Part shown: positions 14,368-19,799 of the stretch, piece by piece
Position numbering within the stretch: position 1 is the first letter of the stretch
Layout: the number at the start of each line of letters is the position of its first letter
DNA from: JAJPHY01 sp040754475
Lineage (GTDB): Bacteria > Actinomycetota > UBA4738 > HRBIN12
Assembly: GCA_040754475.1 (NCBI GenBank)
Contig: JBFMCN010000080.1
Span: forward strand, 1 to 21,511
Direction: 5' to 3'
Length of the DNA: 21,511 nucleotides
Translations under genes and position numbers: made by a program
The notes under the pieces: model-generated
Database searches by the model: none
What the model saw: the letters and a program-made list of their open reading frames with translations, nothing else
What the model was told of the DNA's origin: nothing

Positions 14368-15116
14368 CCGCGCACCTCGAGACGCATGCCCTCGACGGCC
14401 GCCTCGATCGGCCCCGCGTACTCCTCCGCCGCTTGTTCGATCGATACCTGCTTGTCGAGCGTCGGCCAGACGTGAGTGAGGACGAGCCTTCCGACCTCGG
14501 CGTTCCGTGCATGGATCGCCGCCTGCCGGGAGGAGAGATGGAACGGCTTGAGGTCGTCGCCATCCTGCCACGTAGCCTCGGACAGCAGAACGTCTGAGTC
14601 CCGCGCCAGCCGGTCGACGTGGTCCGTCGGCCCCGTATCGCCGGTGTAGGCGAGCACAGCCCCGTCGGTCTCGAGTCGGAAACCCAGAGCCGGCAGCCCG
14701 ACGTGCGACATCGGCTCGGTCTTCACCCGGAAGGGTCCTACTTCGAACGCTTCGCCAGGCGCCACTTCCCGGAACGCGAAGGCGGTCCTCAGCAGCGCCC
14801 GGCCGTCGACCGACACCGGCTCGGCGAGGAGCCGAGTGAAGTCGGTCGGGACGAACAGGGGGAGGCCCGGCTCGCCGAGCTCGCCGTAGTGCCGTGCGTA
14901 GAAGCAGGGGTAGAGGTCGACGTAGTGATCGGGGTGCGCGTGGCTGATGAGGATGCCGTCGATGTCCGAGATGCGGATGTGACGCTGCAGGTTCGCTAGG
15001 GTCCCGGTGCCCGCGTCGACCCACAGGTTGAACCCGTCGTGCCGCACGAGATAGCCGCTGGTCGCCGTGCCGGCGCTCGGCCATGTGCCGCTGGCGCCAA
15101 GGACCGTCAACTCCAT
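14364..15116 (-). CDS. Metallo-beta-lactamase-fold hydrolase, Rv1339-like (possible cyclic-nucleotide phosphodiesterase)
   Basis: This 250-residue protein has the metallo-beta-lactamase fold in its RNase Z/phosphodiesterase-like form. Metal ligands are visible in SHAHPDHYVD (the HxHxDH motif), in PMSHVGLPALGF, in the aspartate of YTGDTGP and in the late histidine of LTHVWPT. The start MELTVLGASGTWPSAGT is typical of the RNase Z-like group. By position, between murI and rph, it corresponds to Mycobacterium tuberculosis Rv1339, reported as a cAMP phosphodiesterase; that activity is inferred here from context and fold only. Its ATG (15116) overlaps the murI stop by 10 bp, with GGGGGAAGG upstream. 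RNase Z activity on tRNA precursors is the alternative, and the neighbour rph makes it worth considering. Confidence 0.9.
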   Translation of the reverse strand: MELTVLGASGTWPSAGTATSGYLVRHDGFNLWVDAGTGTLANLQRHIRISDIDGILISHAHPDHYVDLYPCFYARHYGELGEPGLPLFVPTDFTRLLAEPVSVDGRALLRTAFAFREVAPGEAFEVGPFRVKTEPMSHVGLPALGFRLETDGAVLAYTGDTGPTDHVDRLARDSDVLLSEATWQDGDDLKPFHLSSRQAAIHARNAEVGRLVLTHVWPTLDKQVSIEQAAEEYAGPIEAAVEGMRLEVRG

Positions 15117-15934
15117 GCCTTCCCCCTAAGCGGCCCGACCTCCAGCGAACCGATCCCCCCGATCTCGGGACCGAGGAAGTGGTGCGCGACACGATGGAAC
15201 TGCTCCGGATCGCCGGTGGTCAAGAACTCGTGGAGGGGCACCGCCGACTCTGTGCGAAGCAGGCCCATGGAGAGCAGCGTCGAATAGACGTCCTTCGCCG
15301 TCTCCTCGGCGGAGGAAACGAGCACCACGTCATCACCCATGACCATCTGGATCAGGCCGGCGAGCATCGGGTAGTGCGTGCAGCCGAGGATCAACGTGTC
15401 GACCCCCTCGTCTCGCAGCGGCTCAAGATACCCCTCGGCGAGGACCCGCAGCTCTTCGCTTGAAGTGTCACCCCGCTCGACGTGGTCGACGAAGGCCGGG
15501 CAGGCCCTCGAGAGCAGCTGCACGTCGGCGCCGGTCGCCGCCAGCGCCCGCTCGTAGGCGCCGCTCCTCACGGTGGCCTCGGTCCCGATCAGGCCGATCA
15601 AGTGGTTCCGGGTCGCGTGAACGGCTGCTCGCACACCCGGCTCGATCACGCCGACGACGGGCACGCCGTGCGCGTGCGTGACGTCGGCGATGGCCGCGAC
15701 CTCGATCGAGTTGCATGCCACAACGAGCATCTTCACGTCGCATGAGACCAAGTACCCGGCGATCTCCATCGCGAACCGGCGGATCTCCTCCAGCGGTCGG
15801 GGGCCGTACGGGAAGCGCGCGTTGTCGCCCACGTAGGCGATCCGCTCGCCGGGCAGGAGATCGATCACCGCTCGTGCCACGGTGAGGCCGCCCACGCCTG
15901 AGTCGAACATCCCGATGGGGCGATCCTCGGTCAT
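15107..15934 (-). CDS. murI: Glutamate racemase
   Basis: This 275-residue enzyme interconverts L- and D-glutamate, supplying D-glutamate for peptidoglycan. The catalytic elements are present: Asp11 in GMFDSGVGGLT, the first cysteine Cys74 in VACNSIEVAA, the second Cys185 in LGCTHYPML with His187, and the substrate region NARFPYGPRP. The first motif reads ACNS rather than ACNT, which is common in actinobacterial racemases. I chose the ATG at 15932-15934; coding potential above it belongs to the E1-like gene in another frame. It lies 26 bp after the MoeB-type gene and overlaps the next gene by 10 bp, so it is co-transcribed. Confidence 0.97.
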   Translation of the reverse strand: MTEDRPIGMFDSGVGGLTVARAVIDLLPGERIAYVGDNARFPYGPRPLEEIRRFAMEIAGYLVSCDVKMLVVACNSIEVAAIADVTHAHGVPVVGVIEPGVRAAVHATRNHLIGLIGTEATVRSGAYERALAATGADVQLLSRACPAFVDHVERGDTSSEELRVLAEGYLEPLRDEGVDTLILGCTHYPMLAGLIQMVMGDDVVLVSSAEETAKDVYSTLLSMGLLRTESAVPLHEFLTTGDPEQFHRVAHHFLGPEIGGIGSLEVGPLRGKAWS

Positions 15935-15960
15935 CGGCGCCCCGTCAAGTCGAGCGCCTC

Positions 15961-16770
15961 TCACGCGCCACCACAGAACGCCTCGTAGTCGATCAGCTCG
16001 GTGATGGTCGGCTCCTTGCCGCAGACCGGGCACTCGGCATTCCAGCGGATCTTCACCGATGTGCACTCGGCGGCCAAGGCATCGAAGATCAAGAGCCGCC
16101 CGACGAGAGGGTCGCCCAGCCCCGTGATCAGCTTGACCGTCTCCGTCGCTTCGATGCATCCGATCACCCCGGGCAGCACGCTCAAGACTCCCGCTTCCGC
16201 GCAGGAGGGGAGGGCCCCCGGCGGCGGCGGGGACGGAAACAGACATCGGTAGCAGGGCGTCTCCCGACCGGCCAGGAACACCGTTGCCCGGCCTTCGAAC
16301 TGGTAGATCGAGCCGTGCACGTAGGGCTTGCCGAGCATCTGAGTCGCGTCGTTCACTAGATACCGCACCGGGAAGTTGTCGCTGCCGTCGACCACAACGT
16401 CCCACGGCTCGAGGACCTCCAATGCATTCGCGGAGGACAGGAACGTTCCGTAACGCACGATCTCGATCGTGGGGTTGATCGCCGACAGCCGCTCGGCCCC
16501 GCTGTCCACCTTCGGCCTGCCGATGTCGGCCGTCGAGTGGAGGAGCTGCCGCTGGAGGTTCGACTGGTCGACCACGTCGTGGTCGACCAGTCCGAGGGTG
16601 CCCACCCCGGCACCCGCCAGGTACATCGAGACCGCCGAGCCGAGGCCACCCGCACCGACGACGAGCACCTTGGAGTCCAGCAGCCTGCGCTGCCCCTCGT
16701 CTCCGACCCCGGGCAGGACGAGATGCCTCGCGTATCGGCGGACTTGCCCCTCGGTGAGGCTCTGGGTCAT
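15961..16770 (-). CDS. moeB: MoeB/ThiF-type E1 sulfur-carrier adenylyltransferase
   Basis: This 269-residue enzyme would adenylate the C-terminal glycine of a ubiquitin-like sulfur carrier (MoaD, ThiS or CysO type), the step before sulfur is loaded. The nucleotide-binding loop VGAGGLGS (38-45), the arginine finger segment NLQRQLLH, the metal-binding aspartate of DGSDN, the catalytic-type Cys190 in PSCAEAGVL, and two zinc pairs (Cys173/Cys176 and Cys247/Cys250) are all present. It lacks the C-terminal rhodanese domain found in actinobacterial MoeZ, so sulfur donation must come from another protein. Its ATG overlaps the stop of the JAMM protease gene by four bases (ATGA), a strong sign that the two work together. 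Which carrier it serves is unknown, as none is encoded in this window. Confidence 0.93.
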   Translation of the reverse strand: MTQSLTEGQVRRYARHLVLPGVGDEGQRRLLDSKVLVVGAGGLGSAVSMYLAGAGVGTLGLVDHDVVDQSNLQRQLLHSTADIGRPKVDSGAERLSAINPTIEIVRYGTFLSSANALEVLEPWDVVVDGSDNFPVRYLVNDATQMLGKPYVHGSIYQFEGRATVFLAGRETPCYRCLFPSPPPPGALPSCAEAGVLSVLPGVIGCIEATETVKLITGLGDPLVGRLLIFDALAAECTSVKIRWNAECPVCGKEPTITELIDYEAFCGGA

Positions 16771-17165
16771 GTGACCGTCAGCTCCTCCTCGACGACCTCG
16801 CCCTCAAGTATGCGGAATGCACGTACCGCGGGCCTCTGCCGATCCGAGAGCGAGACCACAAGGTAGCTGGCGTCGGGGTAGAAGGCCAAGCGCCGATCCG
16901 TCTCGGACGGATAGGCCTCCGAGTGCGTGTGCGAGTGGTAGATAGCGAGCAGCTCCCAGCCCTCCTCGTCGATCTGCTCGAACACCCGAAGCTGTTCCTC
17001 GGGGTCGAGGCGGTAGGAGGAGGGGCTTGCGTCGGCATTTCGCAGGGCGAAGACCTTCACCGGCGCGCCGTTCCTGCCTGCGATCAGGCCGCAGCACTCG
17101 ATTGGGAGCTCTCGCAAGCCGTGCTCGACCATCTCCCGGAGCGATGCTGAGTCCAACTCGACCAT
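16767..17165 (-). CDS. mec: JAMM/MPN+ metalloprotease, Mec-like
   Basis: This 132-residue protein is a zinc protease of the JAMM/M67 family. The catalytic set is complete: Glu23 in LPIECCG, His77 and His79 in IYHSHTHS, Ser87 and Asp90 in YPSETD, giving the HxH-x7-S-x2-D spacing. It resembles M. tuberculosis Mec (Rv1334), which cuts cysteine from the sulfur carrier CysO. In that organism mec precedes cysO and cysM upstream of murI; here the E1-like gene takes that place. Substrate is therefore inferred: a thiol adduct on a sulfur carrier, or release of a ubiquitin-like protein from a conjugate. The ATG at 17165 has no clear ribosome site. The gene lies 75 bp after the enoyl reductase gene on the same strand. 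Confidence 0.92.
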   Translation of the reverse strand: MVELDSASLREMVEHGLRELPIECCGLIAGRNGAPVKVFALRNADASPSSYRLDPEEQLRVFEQIDEEGWELLAIYHSHTHSEAYPSETDRRLAFYPDASYLVVSLSDRQRPAVRAFRILEGEVVEEELTVT

Positions 17166-17240
17166 GTCGCGTGCAGCGACTCTAGCAGTGTGACGGAGTT
17201 CTCTCGTGCCACGACTGATTCGCCGGACGGCCAGAATGCT

Positions 17241-18020
17241 TTACGGCGCAGGGGACGCGCCGATCGCGTGATAGCCGCCGTCGACGTGCAAGATCTCGCC
17301 GGTGATGGCCGACGCCCAGTCGGAGAGGAGGAAGGCAATCGCGTTCGCCACCGGCGTTGGATCGCCCGTGTCCCAGCGGAGCGGCGCCCGGCTTCCCCAT
17401 TCATCGGCAAGCGCCTCGAAACCGGGTATCCCTTTCGCGGCGATCGTACGCAGGGGCCCCGCCGACACGCAGTTCACGCGGATCCCCAGCCTTCCGAGGT
17501 CGCGGGCGAGGTAGCGCGTCACCGCTTCGAGGCCTGCCTTCGCCACACCCATCCAGTCGTAGAGCGGCCACGCGACCTGCGCGTCGAAGTCGATGCTGAC
17601 GATGGCGCCCCCCCGCTCCCTCATCAGCGGCAGCATTCCGGCGGCGATCGCCTTGAGCGAGTACGCGCTCGTTTGGAACGCCGTCCTCGCGCTCTCCCAC
17701 GGTGTCTGGAGGAAGTTGCCCCCCAAAGCGTCGGCGGGTGCGAATGCGATGGCATGAAGAAACCCGTCGAGCCTCCCCCACCTCTCGCGGAGATCCTCCG
17801 CCACAGCCGCGATGTGGTCCGGGTTGTTCGCATCCAGCTCCAGCACATCGACGGGGTTCGGCAGTCGCCTCGCGGTCTTCTCGGTCAGACTCATCGCTCG
17901 GCCGAACGAGGTCAGAACGATCTCGGCCCCTTGCTCTTGCGCGGTCCGGGCGGTCGCGTAGGCGATGGACTCGCGCGTGAGCACTCCTGTGATCAGCAAC
18001 CTCTTCCCCTCGAGCAGCAT
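17241..18020 (-). CDS. fabI: Enoyl-ACP reductase, FabI/InhA type
   Basis: This 259-residue enzyme reduces the enoyl group on acyl carrier protein with NADH, the last step of each fatty acid elongation round. It closely follows the InhA pattern: the nucleotide loop GVLTRESIA, LELDANN, HAIAFAP, the catalytic set Phe-Tyr-Lys in SIDFDAQVAWPLYDWMGVAK (Tyr-x6-Lys), then GPLRT and ATPV-like DPTPVANAIAFLLSDW, ending in VDGGYHAIG. I chose the ATG at 18018-18020 since AGGAGG stands 6 nt upstream; a start at 18047 would bury that site. It is divergent from the deaminase gene across 41 bp and may lead the operon of mec, moeB, murI and the following genes. It is more likely InhA-like FabI than a general short-chain dehydrogenase. 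Confidence 0.95.
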   Translation of the reverse strand: MLLEGKRLLITGVLTRESIAYATARTAQEQGAEIVLTSFGRAMSLTEKTARRLPNPVDVLELDANNPDHIAAVAEDLRERWGRLDGFLHAIAFAPADALGGNFLQTPWESARTAFQTSAYSLKAIAAGMLPLMRERGGAIVSIDFDAQVAWPLYDWMGVAKAGLEAVTRYLARDLGRLGIRVNCVSAGPLRTIAAKGIPGFEALADEWGSRAPLRWDTGDPTPVANAIAFLLSDWASAITGEILHVDGGYHAIGASPAP

Positions 18021-18061
18021 CCGACCCTCCTTCGCGGCTTCAGGCATGGTATTTGGTATCC
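18021..18061. promoter_or_regulatory. 41-bp divergent intergenic region, fabI / deaminase
   Basis: Both transcripts must start within or beside this short gap unless the promoters reach into the genes. It contains the fabI ribosome site and the short AT-richer direct repeat TGGTATTTGGTATC (18047-18060), whose TATTTG could serve as a weak -10 for a nearly leaderless deaminase mRNA. No firm boxes can be named. Confidence 0.3.
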
Positions 18062-19072
18062 GTGGATCTGCGAAACCTGCCCAAGGCCGAGCTGCACCGG
18101 CATCTCGAGGGCGCCGTCCGCCTGGCGACCATCCTCGACGTATGCCGCGAGGCAGGGGACCCGCTCCCGGAATCGACGCCCGAGGAGCTCGCGCCGAGGG
18201 CCCAGGTTCGCCGCCCGATGGGAAGCCTCGAGGAGGTGCTCGCCTACTTCCGCATCGCGCAGGGCGCGTTCCGCGACTACGAAGCCGTCGAACGGATCTC
18301 GTACGAGGCCGTCGAGGACCTCGCGGCCGACTGCGTCCGCCTCGCCGAGCTCCGCTTCTCCCCCGACTTCCTCTGCCGACCCCACGGCCTCGACTGGGAT
18401 CGGGCTATGGACGCGATCGTCGCCGGCATCGAGCGCGGCGCCCGCGAGCACGACGTGGCCGTCGGCCTCATCGCGATCGTGAGCCGTTCCTTCGGCATGG
18501 AGTCGGCCGAGCGCACGGTTGCCTTCGCGCTTCGGCATCGGGAGCGACTCGTCGGCTTCGACCTCGCGGACGAGGAACGCTCGCACCCACCGGGGATGTA
18601 CACGGAGGTCCTCGCCCCCCTCGCCGATGCGGAGCTGCCCATCACGGCCCACTACGGGGAATCGGCGGGCCCCGAGTTCCCACGAGAGGCGATCGAGGTC
18701 CTCGGCGTCGTGCGCCTGGGGCACGGCGTCAGCGTGGCGCACGACGCGACCGTGACCGCGCTCGCGCGCGACCGAGGGGTGACGCTCGAGATGTGCCCGA
18801 CGTCGAACGTCCGCACCAACGCCGTGGGGAGTCTCGCCGAGCACCCCGCCCGCCGCCTCCTCCACGAGGGTCTGCGAGTCACTATCAACACCGACGATCC
18901 CGGGCTGTTCGGCATCGACCTCACGAACGAGCTGACCATCGCCCGCGACGAGCTCGGATTCGAAGAGCAGGATCTGCGTCTGGTCACCGAGAACGCCCTC
19001 GAAGCGAGCTTCATCGACGATGAGACGAAGGCCCGCACGCGGGCACGCCACTTCGCCGAGCTACTCCGGTGA
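18062..19072 (+). CDS. add: Adenosine deaminase-family enzyme
   Basis: This 336-residue enzyme belongs to the adenosine deaminase family of zinc amidohydrolases. The metal-binding pair HRH is in AELHRHLEG near the N-terminus, the catalytic glutamate is in HYGES (most relatives have HAGE), the next histidine is in LGHGVSV, and the two acidic residues are in NTDDPGLFG. CPTSNVRTNAV is also typical. Adenosine is the default substrate, but adenine deaminases and the aminofutalosine deaminase of menaquinone synthesis share this scaffold and cannot be excluded. I chose the GTG at 18062; a TTG three codons upstream is equally possible because neither has a good ribosome site. It is divergent from fabI. 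Confidence 0.92.
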   Translation: MDLRNLPKAELHRHLEGAVRLATILDVCREAGDPLPESTPEELAPRAQVRRPMGSLEEVLAYFRIAQGAFRDYEAVERISYEAVEDLAADCVRLAELRFSPDFLCRPHGLDWDRAMDAIVAGIERGAREHDVAVGLIAIVSRSFGMESAERTVAFALRHRERLVGFDLADEERSHPPGMYTEVLAPLADAELPITAHYGESAGPEFPREAIEVLGVVRLGHGVSVAHDATVTALARDRGVTLEMCPTSNVRTNAVGSLAEHPARRLLHEGLRVTINTDDPGLFGIDLTNELTIARDELGFEEQDLRLVTENALEASFIDDETKARTRARHFAELLR

Positions 19073-19098
19073 TCGCGGCGCCAACGGCATGATGGGCA

Positions 19099-19114
19099 AG
19101 GGTCGTTCGACCCT
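19099..19114. promoter_or_regulatory. 16-bp palindrome upstream of the GyrI-like gene
   Basis: AGGGTCGTTCGACCCT has perfect 7-bp arms around TT. It lies 52 bp upstream of the GTG start of the GyrI-like gene and 27 bp after the deaminase stop. A TAGCGT at 19137-19142 could be the -10 of a promoter whose upstream part overlaps the palindrome, so an operator is plausible. Without a T-run, a terminator for the deaminase is less likely but possible. Confidence 0.45.
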
Positions 19115-19165
19115 AATGACTGCATTGCACCGCGGCTAGCGTGCCTCCCGAGAGGAGTGCCCCGC

Positions 19166-19780
19166 GTGCCGAAGCTCGACCTGAAACGCTCGATGCGGCG
19201 GCTGTACTTCCCGCCCGTCGGGCAACCCGTCCTCGTCGACGTCCCGGAGATGTCTTTCCTCATGATCGATGGGCGCGGCGACCCGAACGCCTCACGGACA
19301 TACCAGGAGGCGATCGATGCGCTGTTCTCCGTCTCGTACACGCTGAAGTTCACGGTCAAGCGTCTCGACCCGGAGGGCGACTACACGGTGATGCCGCTCG
19401 AGAGCATCTGGTGGACGAAGGAAGGAAGGCCCCTCCGCTTCGACGACCGGGGATCGTGGCGATGGACGGCCATGATCGCTCAGCCGCCGGCCGTCACCGA
19501 GGAACTCGTCCGCAAGGCCTCGGCTGAGGCTGCCCTCAAGCGGCGCCTGCCTGCACTCAAGAAGATGCGCCTCGAGAGGTTCCGCGAGGGTCTCTGCGCG
19601 CAAGTGATGCACATTGGGCCCTACGACGAGGAGCTGCCAACGATCGAGAAGCTGCACGCGTTCATCGCCGAGCACGACTACCCCACGCGGGGAAGGCACC
19701 ACGAGATCTACCTATCGGATCCGAGGCGCTGCGCTCCGGATCGGCTCAAGACGGTGATCCGCCAACCGGTCGGGCTCTAG
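19166..19780 (+). CDS. GyrI-like small-molecule-binding protein (Lin2189/SAV2435 type)
   Basis: This 204-residue protein has a GyrI-like fold built from two similar halves. Typical segments are MIDGRGDPN (33-41), FSVSYTLKF (54-62), VMPLESIWW (75-83), and in the second half QVMHIGPYDEELPTIEKLH (146-164). These match the Lin2189/SAV2435 group better than the shorter regulators tied to AraC domains. Some members of that group were reported to hydrolyse cyclopropane-bearing DNA alkylators such as yatakemycin and CC-1065; that activity is possible here but unproven. I chose the GTG at 19166 because GAGAGGAG lies about 8 nt upstream; the GTG at 19157 falls inside that site. A 16-bp palindrome upstream suggests control. 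The next gene follows after 19 bp. Confidence 0.88.
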   Translation: MPKLDLKRSMRRLYFPPVGQPVLVDVPEMSFLMIDGRGDPNASRTYQEAIDALFSVSYTLKFTVKRLDPEGDYTVMPLESIWWTKEGRPLRFDDRGSWRWTAMIAQPPAVTEELVRKASAEAALKRRLPALKKMRLERFREGLCAQVMHIGPYDEELPTIEKLHAFIAEHDYPTRGRHHEIYLSDPRRCAPDRLKTVIRQPVGL

Positions 19781-19799
19781 GCCGCGCCTCGGGGTGGCG

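Noticed and set aside
17700..17780. HAIAFAP in the enoyl reductase, with Ala at positions matching InhA Ser94 and Gly96, sites linked to drug resistance
   Set aside because: Ala at the second position is normal in Firmicutes FabI, and small residues at the first vary naturally, so natural isoniazid or triclosan resistance cannot be claimed from this.
17993..19051. 352-codon minus-strand frame opposite the deaminase gene
   Set aside because: The plus strand encodes a complete deaminase with all metal ligands; the opposite frame has no recognisable domain and is a GC-driven shadow.
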